A DNA stretch of 64,000 nucleotides from Candidatus Kuenenia stuttgartensis (GCA_945865635.1 CAMBEP010000022.1:1-64000); one strand, 5' to 3'. Counted from the first letter of the stretch, positions 45,472 through 55,783 are shown. The notes: generated by a model from the sequence alone, not told the origin. Program-made: numbers and translations.

Positions 45472-46350
45472 TCAAGAGAGGTCAACCACAGGACCGCCGG
45501 GAAGATAACGGGGCCAGGCAGGATTTGGCTTGATCAGTTCGTCGTAGAATTCCGGACGACGGTCTGCCATGCGATTGATCTCATGCAGGCCAGGGACACG
45601 AATGACCCGCTTTTGTCGAGCTTTGGCCACATCCAAGTCTGCATAAATGATTGTATCTAAAAGGGACCCTGCCGAGGCCTGTAAAAAACCGCCTGGAGCC
45701 ACGATACTGCTATGGCCAATGAACGACCAGCCACGCTCGGTGCCTGATCGCCCTGATGCCAACATATAAATCTGATTTTCGAGTGCTCTGGCAATTAAAA
45801 CGTGGTTCGCAAAGATATCAGCGGCGGGCGGCCAGCATGTGGGCAGAACGACGAGATCAGCTCCTTTTAGGGCAAAGGATCTGGCCAGCTCAGGGAATCC
45901 GCCGTCGTAGCAGATATGAACACCCACCCGGATTCCCTGAATTTCGAAGACTTCCAGAGGCAGGTCCCCGGGATCAACAAACCGGTCTACGCCAAGAAAT
46001 GGCAAATGCAATTTCCGATAGTTGCTAAGAATGCCCAAAGGGCCAAGCGTGACTGCGGAATTAAAAACGCGGTCGCCATCACGCTCAAGCAAACCAATGA
46101 TCGCATGCACATTGAGTCGCGAGCAATCGTCAATAATCGGCTTCAGGTAGAGGTTTTGAGGATCCAGAACGACCGACGCCTGAAATGCTTCCTCGCGACT
46201 GTCAAAACAGTATCCGCTCAGGGCACATTCGGGAAAGACAATCAGACTGGCCCCATTTTCGGCTGCAATTTGAAGGCGGTGGCGAACCGATTCCACATTG
46301 GCCGCCAGATTACCAATCTCAAAATCGCATTGTACGGCAGCAATCTGCAT
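45472..46350 (-). CDS. Carbon-nitrogen hydrolase (nitrilase superfamily)
   Basis: A 292-residue amidase-like enzyme with the complete catalytic triad: E41 in FPECALSGY, K113 in YRKLHLP and C147 in HICYDGG. It should hydrolyse a small amide, N-carbamoyl compound or nitrile; the exact substrate is unknown. ATG 46350 is preceded by GGGAG, so I prefer it to the longer frame at 46377. It starts 31 bp after the M81 peptidase stop and precedes the KaiC-like gene by 72 bp. Confidence 0.88.
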   Translation of the reverse strand: MQIAAVQCDFEIGNLAANVESVRHRLQIAAENGASLIVFPECALSGYCFDSREEAFQASVVLDPQNLYLKPIIDDCSRLNVHAIIGLLERDGDRVFNSAVTLGPLGILSNYRKLHLPFLGVDRFVDPGDLPLEVFEIQGIRVGVHICYDGGFPELARSFALKGADLVVLPTCWPPAADIFANHVLIARALENQIYMLASGRSGTERGWSFIGHSSIVAPGGFLQASAGSLLDTIIYADLDVAKARQKRVIRVPGLHEINRMADRRPEFYDELIKPNPAWPRYLPGGPVVDLS

Positions 46351-46381
46351 GTTTCTGGCTCCCGGATTATGTTTCACGTGT

Positions 46382-47890
46382 TTATCGGATTGGAGGATTC
46401 AGGAAGCAGTCTACGGAATCCAGAGGCAAAATCGGTCTCTGAATTCGATGGTATGTAAATCGTTTCGGGTTGCCTGCCGTCAATCCAGGCGTATCGACTT
46501 CAATTATGGAATTGGCAATCGGTTCGTAAGCCGCCCGAAATGCAACCGCCGCCTTGACGATGATCAATTGGGCATGGCAAGGGTCAAGCCCAAGGCTTGT
46601 GAGCTGCCCCAGGCTGAAGGGTGCGTGCCGATTCGAATTGCATATGACCAAATCGCCACGATCAGTTTCAATGACAGCCGTCAGGCCCTGATCATGAAAT
46701 TTTACGCCACCATGGCGGGGTTGATGTTCCTGATATCGACCATCATGAATGAGCTTCACTCGCCCGCTGATGGCCAGAGGCGGCGCGTTGAGGTCCATTT
46801 TACCCCCTGCACTGAGACTCACGCGGTTGCCGACACCCGCCTGTACGGATTGCCATACTGAAGATTCGTCGTGCAGGACAACCCAAAATCCAGGGCCCTG
46901 CTGAGCAATGATTTCCTGAGCAATTACTGTGGAATCTGCAGAGGAACCCCCACCGACATTGTCGCCGATGTCGACCAGGATTGTAGGCCATTTCGCTTCG
47001 CGAATCGATTGCGAGACTGCGGCCTTGGAATCAGGCGGCTGGGCTGTCAGATTTTCACGCTCGATCCAGACCCTTTCATACAATTCCTGGGCGGCTTTGC
47101 GGGCAATCCTGATGTCGCCCTCGGCGACTGCAACAATGCTTGCGCCAGTGAAAGGCGAATCGGCATATGGAAATCCCGCGGCAAACTGAAGTTCCAGCAA
47201 TCCGTCCGTTTCTGAGACTTTACGTCTGGAAAATTCAAGAACAGATGCCATTGGATTTCGGCTTGTATTTTGAGAGAGCAACGGAATGAGCATCGGCACA
47301 GGCATTACAAATGTATGAGGTCGAATCCCGCTGCTCAGGTACTGGCAAAGGATTTCTCCTGCAAGGATCCCTCTTGAACGCTGGTCGATGTGTGGATAGG
47401 TTTGATATACAATAATTGCATCTGCATGGTCTGCCAATTCCGGAGCGATATTGGCATGATAATCCAGCGTGACGACAAGAGGCTTTTCCGGACCAATCAA
47501 TTCACGAACCCGCCGCGCGGTATGGGCATCGGCACAATGGTCCATCTGGTGGACCATCATCGATCCGTGAAGGGCCAGCAGAACTCCTTGAAATTCGCCT
47601 GCGGTCCGAAGCGAGGCCAGGAGTCGATCGAGCAATGTCTCGTATGTTGACAGGTCAATGACCGATGACGGCATGGCCCATGCGGAGAATGCCGGAACAG
47701 GAGTGAACAGGCATTTCTGCGCGGCTTCAAAAAAGCCGCCCAGTTCATGTTCGGCGTCGGCCCATCGCATGGCGATGGATGGGCCGGTGTCAATTCCGCC
47801 AGTTTCAAAGTCTTTCAAAGTCGTCATTCCAGGCGCGAAACCATTGGATTCGTGCATGAGTCCGGCGATGGCGATTCTGATTTCTTCCAT
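46382..47890 (-). CDS. M81 family metallopeptidase (MlrC-like)
   Basis: A 502-residue protein of the MlrC family, known from microcystin degradation, where it cleaves linear peptide products. The N-terminal region starts RIAIAGLMHESNGFAPG, with His and Glu as likely metal ligands. DYHANIAPELADHADAIIVYQTYPHID is the second characteristic block, and DIGDNVGGGSSADSTVI marks the C-terminal domain. Substrates in other bacteria are broader and mostly unknown. It follows the symporter by 6 bp and precedes the amidase by 31 bp, which suggests a shared pathway. Confidence 0.9.
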   Translation of the reverse strand: MEEIRIAIAGLMHESNGFAPGMTTLKDFETGGIDTGPSIAMRWADAEHELGGFFEAAQKCLFTPVPAFSAWAMPSSVIDLSTYETLLDRLLASLRTAGEFQGVLLALHGSMMVHQMDHCADAHTARRVRELIGPEKPLVVTLDYHANIAPELADHADAIIVYQTYPHIDQRSRGILAGEILCQYLSSGIRPHTFVMPVPMLIPLLSQNTSRNPMASVLEFSRRKVSETDGLLELQFAAGFPYADSPFTGASIVAVAEGDIRIARKAAQELYERVWIERENLTAQPPDSKAAVSQSIREAKWPTILVDIGDNVGGGSSADSTVIAQEIIAQQGPGFWVVLHDESSVWQSVQAGVGNRVSLSAGGKMDLNAPPLAISGRVKLIHDGRYQEHQPRHGGVKFHDQGLTAVIETDRGDLVICNSNRHAPFSLGQLTSLGLDPCHAQLIIVKAAVAFRAAYEPIANSIIEVDTPGLTAGNPKRFTYHRIQRPILPLDSVDCFLNPPIR

Positions 47891-47896
47891 GGTGGG

Positions 47897-49612
47897 TTAC
47901 GCTTTTGCCAGGCCTGGGAGAGGGGTATCGAGCCCAAACATTCGTTCCACGTGCTCTTCACGAGGGGCGGGTGTCAGAAGGGTGACGACGGCACCGGCCA
48001 GGAATGAGAGCGAAATGCCCCAAACGCAAGGATCATAGCCGAGCAGGTAATAGGGAGCAAACAGGCCACCGGCCCCGATGCCGGAGTCGTACCCATCTGA
48101 AGCCCAGACCATTCCCACGGCATAGAGTGCCAGTGTGACCCCAGCCCCAGTGACCATGGAGGCGATCATTCCCAGACCATTGGCCCTGCGCCAGAAGGCC
48201 CCATAGGCTGCGGGAGCGAGAAACGATGCGGCCATTCCGGATGATGAGAAGACCACGATCAACTGGAGATATTCGGGTGGATTGAGTGCCAGGATACAGA
48301 CCAGGACCCCGACAAAAACGGTCCCCATATAACTGGCCCGCTCGATCTGCTTTTCGGAGGCATGCGGGTTTACGAATCGCTGATAGAGGTCGCGGACTAA
48401 CCCGGAGCTGATAATCAGGAGCCATCCTGAGACGGTGCTCATGACGGCTCCGAACGGGGCCGCCAGGATAAGGCCTGCGACATAGGGGTTGGCCAGAGTG
48501 ATGACCAGTCGGGGCATGACTTCGTCGGTGCGTGTCAGGTTCGGAAGAATCTGGCGGGCACAGATGAAAATGAAGATCAGAGGAACATAAATGACCAGGT
48601 TATAGAGAGTCAGATAGATGATGGACCATCGCAGGGTCTTGGTATCCCGAAACGCCATGAGCCGAACGATTGTGGACGGTTGCCCCATCGCTGAAATGGC
48701 CCACATCACGAAAAATGAGAGTGCCAGTGATATCGGGTGAAAGTTTCGACTGGCACCCGGCCCGAATGCAAACGAATCGTCGCCCGTCTGTGCAATTCCG
48801 GCCAATGTGCCAGCATTAATACCACCTGCCGCATTCATCGCCAGGGGGAAAAGGATCATGACACCAACGGCCATGACAAGGCTCTGAAAGACGTCGGTCC
48901 AGATGGCGGCGAGAAACCCGCCGTAGGCTGTGTAGAAAATGACCGTGACGGAGAAAATCACCAGGCCCAGGACATAGGCCCGGTCGCGGAAGGTGTTGGC
49001 AGTCGACTTTTTGGTCTCTACCGGCTTTGCAACAGGCTCATCGCTTGAGGCGGCCGCCATGGCGCCGATCTTCTCGTCGGCTGATTTCGGTGGTTCGTTT
49101 GTGCCGATCACCTGATGGACCGATTGGGGCAGAACCAGCTTGAGAATCAGGCCACCCGCCTTGAACTGGGCGATCAGGTTCGAGGTCAGGAAGAATAGGA
49201 CCAGGAGACTTGTGATCAAGCCCAATAATGGGCTTTCAAACCGCTCCCGGAAGAAGTCGGGCAGAGTGATGGCGCCGGTGCGGCGGGCCAGTTGGCCAAT
49301 CCGCTTGCCCAGGACCCCCAAAACCGTGACGGGTATGACCATGTAGCTGCAAATCCATAACCCGACCACCCATCCAAATTTGTAAACCAGAGACGGGAAC
49401 CCCATAAAGGTCCCGCCCGACATCACAGCGGCCGTCAAAGCCACCGCAAAGGCACCCAGTGAGCGATTGCCCAGAAAGTAGGACTTCAAAAAGCCTGTCT
49501 TCACGCGGCCGACCATGTTTGCGACAACGCCCAAACCGAGCGATATGACCATGAACAGGACAAGGGCGAGAAATGTTGCCAGTTCGGCCTGGACTGGTTC
49601 AGGAGAGTTCAT
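47897..49612 (-). CDS. Sodium:solute symporter (PanF-like)
   Basis: About 571 residues with about thirteen transmembrane segments. GVVANMVGRVKTGFLKSYFLGNRSLG and the following AVMSGGTFMGFPSLVYKFGW are typical of the SSS family, near the pantothenate permease branch. A hydrophilic, Ala/Lys-rich loop (about 180-205) separates two membrane segments. It should import an organic acid, amide or peptide-derived compound with Na+. ATG 49612 is chosen; the frame extends to 49663. Its start overlaps the end of the small DUF997-like gene, a usual partner of PanF-like symporters. Confidence 0.88.
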   Translation of the reverse strand: MNSPEPVQAELATFLALVLFMVISLGLGVVANMVGRVKTGFLKSYFLGNRSLGAFAVALTAAVMSGGTFMGFPSLVYKFGWVVGLWICSYMVIPVTVLGVLGKRIGQLARRTGAITLPDFFRERFESPLLGLITSLLVLFFLTSNLIAQFKAGGLILKLVLPQSVHQVIGTNEPPKSADEKIGAMAAASSDEPVAKPVETKKSTANTFRDRAYVLGLVIFSVTVIFYTAYGGFLAAIWTDVFQSLVMAVGVMILFPLAMNAAGGINAGTLAGIAQTGDDSFAFGPGASRNFHPISLALSFFVMWAISAMGQPSTIVRLMAFRDTKTLRWSIIYLTLYNLVIYVPLIFIFICARQILPNLTRTDEVMPRLVITLANPYVAGLILAAPFGAVMSTVSGWLLIISSGLVRDLYQRFVNPHASEKQIERASYMGTVFVGVLVCILALNPPEYLQLIVVFSSSGMAASFLAPAAYGAFWRRANGLGMIASMVTGAGVTLALYAVGMVWASDGYDSGIGAGGLFAPYYLLGYDPCVWGISLSFLAGAVVTLLTPAPREEHVERMFGLDTPLPGLAKA

Positions 49613-49952
49613 GGATGTCAGCCCCTTCGCGAATTTCCTGTTCGAGTTCGTCCGTGTGGTCACGGCCCAAATCGTCGTCAGTCATGATGAAACCAGCATA
49701 TACAACACAGACCACAGAACAGACCACCCACGGCACCACCACCGAAATGAAGAACCATTTGGGGATCCCAAATATGGGCTGAATGTCGGCTGAGGTGAGC
49801 TTTTGACCTGGTCGCTGATAGCCGAGAAAATAAGCGCATCCACAGACGAAAAAGGTCGCGATGGCCCAGAAGATCATGCCGAAGCGAGCATCTTTGAGGC
49901 CATTTTTGTAGACCGGGTCCTCGGGTGCTCCGGGCTGCTGGGTGGTGGTCAT
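49599..49952 (-). CDS. DUF997-like small membrane protein
   Basis: A 117-residue protein with two membrane segments: FGMIFWAIATFFVCGCAYFLG and WFFISVVVPWVVCSVVCVVY. An acidic C-terminal tail is rich in Asp and Glu. The shape and its place directly before a sodium:solute symporter match the DUF997/YhdT small subunits that accompany PanF-type transporters. The long frame runs up to 50168 into the S9 gene, but the ATG at 49952 (MTTTQQPG) is sensible. Its end overlaps the symporter start by 14 bp. Confidence 0.72.
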   Translation of the reverse strand: MTTTQQPGAPEDPVYKNGLKDARFGMIFWAIATFFVCGCAYFLGYQRPGQKLTSADIQPIFGIPKWFFISVVVPWVVCSVVCVVYAGFIMTDDDLGRDHTDELEQEIREGADIHELS

Positions 49953-50031
49953 TGCTGAAAGTCTCCGGTAGGCATGATGCGTCTCATGGTTCTGGTATGA
50001 TAAAAGTTGTTCCGAATAGGGATGGAGTGTA

Positions 50032-52182
50032 TCAGTGGGGCGATTCCGGGAGCCTGGAAGCACTCTCGCCAGCAGGTTTGGAAGACGAATCGCCAAGCAG
50101 GTGGGTGAAGAAAAACTCGTTGGTTCTTCGTCGTGCAAAAGCAGCATCCGCAGGCCGCCGAAACCCATGACGCCCCTCAGGAACAGCCAACAACTCGAAC
50201 GGCTTGCCGGCAGACATCATCGCCTGAACAAACCTCGCTGTGTGGCGATAATGAACATTTTCGTCAATCATCCCATGAATCACCAGCAATTTACCCTTGA
50301 TTTTCGAAACCCGTGTGAGCACCGAGGAATCACGATAACCATCCGGATTCGTCGCTGGTGTCTCCATATAGCGTTCTGTATAACAGGTGTCATAACCGTC
50401 CCAGTCTGTCACAGGCGCCATACTCACACCCACATGGAAGCTCTCAGGAGCCTCTGACAAGGCCCGCATCGTCATGTAACCGCCATAGCTTGCACCGGTG
50501 ATCCCGACTCGCGTCGGATCAACCTCCGGGAACATCTTTGACACATGCCTGACACCGTCCACCTGGTCAGCCACTTCCACCTCGCCCATTTTTCGGTAGA
50601 TTGCGGCCTCAAAGGCATGGCCACGACGGCTTGAGCCGCGATTGTCCATCTTCCAGACCGCGATTCCTCGGGATGTATAGGTCAAGACTGAAGGATCCGA
50701 GCCCATTCGAAAGGTGTTCGTAACCATCTGGACATGCGGGCCACCATAAACCATCACCAGCAGAGGGGCCTTTTGCCCTGGCTTGAGATTGGAAGGCGGA
50801 TAATAGCAGCCATAAAGCGTCACATTGTCGCGGCTTTTGAATTCCACCAGTCGACCGCCGGGACTGCTGTCTGAACCCGCAACAGAGCCTGTTTTGACCG
50901 CTGGACGGGCGGCCTTCTGGGCCGGCTCGCCGACTGCCGGATTGGAGGCTGAGAGCAACTGGCCGTCCCGATCTTTTTTCAGGGAGCGGCTGGGTGTCGT
51001 CATGTTTGAGTATCGGTCCGTAAAACCCTGGCCGTCATCGTCCACGCTCGCATCGTGCATTCCGGGTTCCCTGGTCAGACGCACTGGATCGCCCTGATCC
51101 AGCCCAACCCGGAACAAATGGCTCTCAAGCGGCGATTCCTGCCAGGCCATGTACCAGACCTCACGCTTGTCGGGAAAAATTTTCACCAATTTGTCCACAG
51201 CGCCTGGGCCTTTGGTCAGTGATCGCAGAACTCGGCCGTCCCGGCTTCTAAGCTGCAGGTGCTTGAAACCTGATTCCTCGGTGGCCCAGAGAAACTCGCC
51301 TGTTTTTTCATCGACCAGTCGAAAGTCTTCGTGAAGGTTCAGCCAGTCCGGCGCCTTCTCCGTAAAAATGACCGACGACTCGCCTGTGTCGGCCTTGACC
51401 CGAACCATTTTCAGAGTCTTGTGATCCCGGGCCAGTAGCTCTACGAGAAATGTCGAAGGCGAATCCCAATGCACCCTTGCCAGATATTGCTCGCCCTCAC
51501 CCTTTAAAAGATCCAGCCATTTTGTGTCACCGCCAGAGGCCTTCACAAGGCCAAGTCGGACGTTGGCATTGAACTTGCCTGCAAACGGATATCGGTGATT
51601 TTCCACTGACCACTGAGTGTCGCCCTGGTGCACGATCGGATAGACGGGTATGGCCCGCTCGTCGGTCTCCTGATAGGCAATCCACTGGCCGTCAGGCGAG
51701 AACCAGAATCCGTCGAACCGGTCCATCTCTTCCTGAGCCACAAATTCCGCCTCGCCATAACTCAGACCATCCTCAGAAGCCTTTGACAGTCGTCGCTCAG
51801 ACTTCTGCCCCAGATCCATCGCGTAAAGGGCGTGGTCGCGCACGTAAGCGACTGTCTTGCCATCGTTGGCAAGCTGTGGTGCAATTTCGGCACCAGAAGT
51901 TTTGGTGAGCTGCTCTCGGGAGCCATCTCGATTGACAACAAACACATCGCCACCGCTGGTGGTCACGGTTAGGCCTTGGGCATTGCTTTTCAGGGGCTGA
52001 TCGGGGCGGGCACGCATGCGCTCCCTGCGTAATTCTTCCTCGCGAGAGAGCTTGGCAGGTGTGGTTTTTTTCTCGGCAGCTTGTTCTACCTTTTTCGCAG
52101 GATTCTCCTGAGCCACTGCCACAAAAAAACCATGGGCCAGAAGAGTAAATATCGCCAGCATGGTTCTGACTTGGATGGTCAT
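50032..52182 (-). CDS. Exported S9 prolyl oligopeptidase/DPP IV-type peptidase
   Basis: About 716 residues. A signal peptide (MLAIFTLLAHGFFVAVAQ) precedes a charged linker. The N-terminal beta-propeller follows, with repeated blade-like segments such as DGFWFSPDGQWIAY. The C-terminal alpha/beta hydrolase domain holds GASYGGYM (nucleophile Ser), HGMIDENVHY (Asp) and GRHGFRRP (His). It likely removes dipeptides from peptides in the periplasm. ATG 52182 is chosen from the signal peptide position. It lies 79 bp upstream of the DUF997-like gene and heads the peptide-utilisation run. Confidence 0.9.
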   Translation of the reverse strand: MTIQVRTMLAIFTLLAHGFFVAVAQENPAKKVEQAAEKKTTPAKLSREEELRRERMRARPDQPLKSNAQGLTVTTSGGDVFVVNRDGSREQLTKTSGAEIAPQLANDGKTVAYVRDHALYAMDLGQKSERRLSKASEDGLSYGEAEFVAQEEMDRFDGFWFSPDGQWIAYQETDERAIPVYPIVHQGDTQWSVENHRYPFAGKFNANVRLGLVKASGGDTKWLDLLKGEGEQYLARVHWDSPSTFLVELLARDHKTLKMVRVKADTGESSVIFTEKAPDWLNLHEDFRLVDEKTGEFLWATEESGFKHLQLRSRDGRVLRSLTKGPGAVDKLVKIFPDKREVWYMAWQESPLESHLFRVGLDQGDPVRLTREPGMHDASVDDDGQGFTDRYSNMTTPSRSLKKDRDGQLLSASNPAVGEPAQKAARPAVKTGSVAGSDSSPGGRLVEFKSRDNVTLYGCYYPPSNLKPGQKAPLLVMVYGGPHVQMVTNTFRMGSDPSVLTYTSRGIAVWKMDNRGSSRRGHAFEAAIYRKMGEVEVADQVDGVRHVSKMFPEVDPTRVGITGASYGGYMTMRALSEAPESFHVGVSMAPVTDWDGYDTCYTERYMETPATNPDGYRDSSVLTRVSKIKGKLLVIHGMIDENVHYRHTARFVQAMMSAGKPFELLAVPEGRHGFRRPADAAFARRRTNEFFFTHLLGDSSSKPAGESASRLPESPH

Positions 52183-52382
52183 CTGTGGCGGACCCTTACG
52201 CAGAAAGGAGGGATGATTCTGGCACCTGTTCATGCCAATACGGCGAGAAATTCCATCTGCCAATCTTGAAAGGCATCAGCCAAATGCACAGAGACAATGC
52301 CTGGAGCTGCCTCCAGATTGCTGAGTTCATCGATTGGCGATGATGGAATCAAGCTTTATGGTGGTGAAGTGGCGAGGTTATG

Positions 52383-53597
52383 TCAAGGGGCTTGCTGGTG
52401 AGATTTTCCGAGACGGTAGAGAGCCTGCTGGGCGTCCTGATTGAGAGGGTCGCGGGCGGCAATCAAACCCCACCAGGCTTTGGCCTCTGAAATATGGCCT
52501 ACGGATTCACAGCCTTCGGCCAGTCGTTTTGGCAATGTCCCATCCAAAGTGGCCGTGGGTCTGGCGGCTTCTTGAATCAAGGACGAAAGCCTGTCAAGTT
52601 TTGTGGCTTTCTCCTGCCACTCTCTGGCCTCGGTTTTCAGGCCCCGGGCGGCCAGGGAGCGGGCCAGCCCGACAACAGCATCACGATTGTCGGGATCGTT
52701 TTTTAATGCAATTTGAAAATGCCGGGTGGCTTCTGCTAAATTGCCATCCGTCAAAGCGATTTGAGCCCGCATGATGGCCAGATCAAAATGATCTTCCACA
52801 CCTTTGGCAAGCAAGGCCCTGGCTTGGTCAGGATCGTTTCGATCCACCGCAATCTGGGCCTTGATGGCCAATGCGTCGGGGTCTGTTTCGGCAAGCGGTT
52901 TGAGGGCTTGCTCGGCTTCATCCAGCTTGACAAGTTTTTTGAGGCTTCTCGCCAATGCAATTCTGGACCATCGATCGTCCGGATCAACGGCCAGAAACTT
53001 GGTCATGTCTGAAACAATTTCCTCGGGGTCCCACTCATTTCCGCGTGTCAGACACCAATGAAACACGTTCTGAAATGTCATCGGCGCAATGGTCGAGAGC
53101 TGGTTGAAAATTGTTCTCAATTCGCGGCGGCGTAATTGAATTCCATAAATGTAGATCAGCTCGCGCCTGGCCTGAACAATGGCCGGGTCGAGCCGAATTG
53201 CGTCCAGATAGGCTTTCTCTGCAGGCACCAGCCGATTCATCTTCAAATACAACTGGCCTGACAAAAGTCGGGCGGAAGCTGCAAATGGAGACTGATCGGA
53301 AATTGAACCAAGTGGCTTCAAGGCCTCTGCCTCTCGCCCCTCGGCGATTAGGAGACGGGCCTGAATCAAGGGCAATCGCGGATCAATGGCCTGCGCCTGG
53401 CGTTGAAACTGACGGGCCAGACGCTCGGCCTGTCCCAGATTTTTGGTGACCAGGGCCTGATCAAATTCCAAAGCGATTTGATCATCCGTCCGGGCCGCAG
53501 TGGTCAATACTGGCCAGAACCAGACCAAAATCAAACACGTGCCCCCTATGACGCCTGCTGAAACCAGATAGGTTTTGATTTTTCTGGTTTTAGACAT
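52383..53597 (-). CDS. TPR repeat membrane-anchored protein
   Basis: A 404-residue protein with one N-terminal membrane segment (about 9-31, LVSAGVIGGTCLILVWFWPV). The rest is a run of tetratricopeptide-like helix pairs rich in Ala and Leu, such as YLDAIRLDPAIVQARREL and FQIALKNDPDNRDAVVGLARSL. It should be a periplasm-facing scaffold. It starts 30 bp after the stop of the FG-GAP/ASPIC-UnbV lipoprotein, a common pairing in Planctomycetota, so they are likely co-transcribed. Confidence 0.85.
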   Translation of the reverse strand: MSKTRKIKTYLVSAGVIGGTCLILVWFWPVLTTAARTDDQIALEFDQALVTKNLGQAERLARQFQRQAQAIDPRLPLIQARLLIAEGREAEALKPLGSISDQSPFAASARLLSGQLYLKMNRLVPAEKAYLDAIRLDPAIVQARRELIYIYGIQLRRRELRTIFNQLSTIAPMTFQNVFHWCLTRGNEWDPEEIVSDMTKFLAVDPDDRWSRIALARSLKKLVKLDEAEQALKPLAETDPDALAIKAQIAVDRNDPDQARALLAKGVEDHFDLAIMRAQIALTDGNLAEATRHFQIALKNDPDNRDAVVGLARSLAARGLKTEAREWQEKATKLDRLSSLIQEAARPTATLDGTLPKRLAEGCESVGHISEAKAWWGLIAARDPLNQDAQQALYRLGKSHQQAP

Positions 53598-53627
53598 CCG
53601 ATTTAGCCACCTGAGGGGTACTGGAAA

Positions 53628-55598
53628 TCATTTGGAATTTTTGGCCTTTTCCGCGGCCACCTGGCCTGCCGGTTCGGTGATGGCATGAATCTTGTTGACA
53701 TCGAGACCGGCGTGATCGGAAATAATTCCGGATGGCCAGAAAATTCGAGCCTTCACCAGAGGCGATTTTTCACCGAGTCCAATCACAAGCCGTCTGTCAT
53801 TGGCGCAGAGCATGCTGCCCCCGCCCTTGACCTGCCGGCTCACAACCCGGTCGGGATTGAGTTCAATTTCAACTCGAGCCCCTACGGCGTCGGAGTTCGA
53901 TTTCTTGCCTTTCAGGTCGAATCGGATCCAGTGATTTTTGCCGGCCGGAGTATCATTCCGCAGAATGGATGGTGCGGAATCTTTATGATTAATCACAATA
54001 TCGACATCCCCGTCATTGTCAATGTCTCCAAACGCAGCGCCGCGGCCGACGTGGCCCTGATCAAAATAAGTCCCAACATCGCGGGTTGCTATCCGGAATT
54101 TACGCTTCTTGCGCTCTGCAGCGCCAGCCCCTGTATTCTTGACAACATAATCCTTCCCACTGACTGGCACATTGGCCCAGATCAAAGGCTTCTCCTCGTA
54201 GGGCACTCCGACCCGGTTGCTGTCCACATGGCCATTGGTCACAAAACAGTCGGGCCAGGAGTCGTTGTCAAAGTCCGACAGGGAGCAGCCCCAGCCCACC
54301 ATCGGCATGCTGTCCGTCGCAAGGCCAACAAAGGTTGTGATATCATAAAATCCATTGTTGTTCATGTTTTGATATAAAGTATTGTATTCGTTGGCAAAAT
54401 TTGTCACGAAAAGATCAACTTTTCCATCACCGTCAAAATCTTCTGCATCCACACCCATGCCCGACTGGGCCTGCCCCTTCACGTCGAAGGCGGCTCCTGA
54501 AAATTCGGTCGCATCTTCAAAAGTTCCATCGCCCTTGTTCAAAAAGAGGAAGTTGGGGTTCATGTCATTGGCCACATAAATATCCACTTTCCCGTCGCCA
54601 TTGAAATCGCCAGTCACCACTCCAAATCCGTGGCCATCGTCCCGGCCCACTCCTGCCTGCTTGGCCACATCGGTAAACGTGCCGTCACCATTATTGCGAT
54701 AGAGCAGGTGAGGAACGGTCCTGATCGACCTCGGCGAGCAATAGAATCGGGTTCTCGACTCGGTGTCGCCACAAAAGACATCGTCTGTTTTCATGTCCCA
54801 AAGACCATAGTTTGAAACATAAATGTCAAGGTCGCCGTCGTTGTCATAATCCAGCATGGCGCCGCCGCTGCTGAAATAGGCTCCAGGCTTCAGGCCCGCT
54901 TTTTCGGACACATCCTCAAAGTGGCCCTTGCCATCGTTGCGATAGAGGCGGTTATCCTGAAAGGTGGCGAGGAATAAATCGGTATCTCCATCGTTATCCA
55001 GATCGCCTGCAATCACTCCGTGGCTGAAACCCCGATAACCCAGGCCAGAACTTGCTGTCTCGTCTCGAAATTTACCGTTCCCAAGATTCTTGTAAAATTT
55101 ATTCGAAGGCGCCTTTGCCTTGTCGACTGGCAGTGGAGCATTGGTCAGAAAATAGAGGTCCAGAAGGCCGTCGCCATCGGCGTCGAACATGGCCAGCCCC
55201 GATCCATTGGCCGTCGGGAAGTAGCGATTTTCGTTCATCCCGGAAACATGTATAAAGTCGATTCCTGAGTCCTTCGAAATGTCCGTGAACCGGAATGGGC
55301 TCGGCTCCTGAGCGGACTGGGGTGTCACCGCCACGGCGCTCGACGGCCCGGAAAGCCTGTCGCCAACAACCTTTGAAGGGGCCTGGGCCGGTTTGCCCTG
55401 TGGCGATTCGGGCGGCTTTTCTACTGAGGATTTGGCCTCAACGGGTGATTTTGATGAGATCGGGGGCGGGTTGGATCCCTCGCCGCCGCCGCAACCGATC
55501 ATGACATACAAAACCATGCCACTCAAGAATCGCAGAGATCTTGACCGTAAGGAAAATGCTTGGTACTGCCAAATCATGGGAGGAATCCGATTCTTCAT
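53628..55598 (-). CDS. FG-GAP/VCBS repeat lipoprotein with ASPIC-UnbV domain
   Basis: About 656 residues. The signal peptide ends in VMIGCGGG, a lipobox with the Cys to be lipidated. Seven calcium-loop repeats follow, including DADGDGLLDLYF, DLDNDGDTDLFLA, DYDNDGDLDIYVS, DFNGDGKVDIYVA and DIDNDGDVDIVI, expected to form a beta-propeller. The C-terminal ASPIC/UnbV domain has VGARVEIELNPDR and KARIFWPSG. The function is unknown; these are often called CRTAC1 proteins. I prefer ATG 55598; the frame opens at 55742. It diverges from the glycosyltransferase gene. Confidence 0.85.
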   Translation of the reverse strand: MKNRIPPMIWQYQAFSLRSRSLRFLSGMVLYVMIGCGGGEGSNPPPISSKSPVEAKSSVEKPPESPQGKPAQAPSKVVGDRLSGPSSAVAVTPQSAQEPSPFRFTDISKDSGIDFIHVSGMNENRYFPTANGSGLAMFDADGDGLLDLYFLTNAPLPVDKAKAPSNKFYKNLGNGKFRDETASSGLGYRGFSHGVIAGDLDNDGDTDLFLATFQDNRLYRNDGKGHFEDVSEKAGLKPGAYFSSGGAMLDYDNDGDLDIYVSNYGLWDMKTDDVFCGDTESRTRFYCSPRSIRTVPHLLYRNNGDGTFTDVAKQAGVGRDDGHGFGVVTGDFNGDGKVDIYVANDMNPNFLFLNKGDGTFEDATEFSGAAFDVKGQAQSGMGVDAEDFDGDGKVDLFVTNFANEYNTLYQNMNNNGFYDITTFVGLATDSMPMVGWGCSLSDFDNDSWPDCFVTNGHVDSNRVGVPYEEKPLIWANVPVSGKDYVVKNTGAGAAERKKRKFRIATRDVGTYFDQGHVGRGAAFGDIDNDGDVDIVINHKDSAPSILRNDTPAGKNHWIRFDLKGKKSNSDAVGARVEIELNPDRVVSRQVKGGGSMLCANDRRLVIGLGEKSPLVKARIFWPSGIISDHAGLDVNKIHAITEPAGQVAAEKAKNSK

Positions 55599-55783
55599 GG
55601 ATCGATACTTTGGCCGGTTTCGAGCACTGGACAGGTAGTGATTGTTGGATACATGCATTATATACAAACAGGGCCTCAATAACCATGCTTTGGATTTCTT
55701 TAAAACTGAGGTTCTCAAGTCTTGGTTTTTCATCATAATCACGCCAATTGCTAGGAAGATACTGGAAATGGAGCTCCTCTCGA

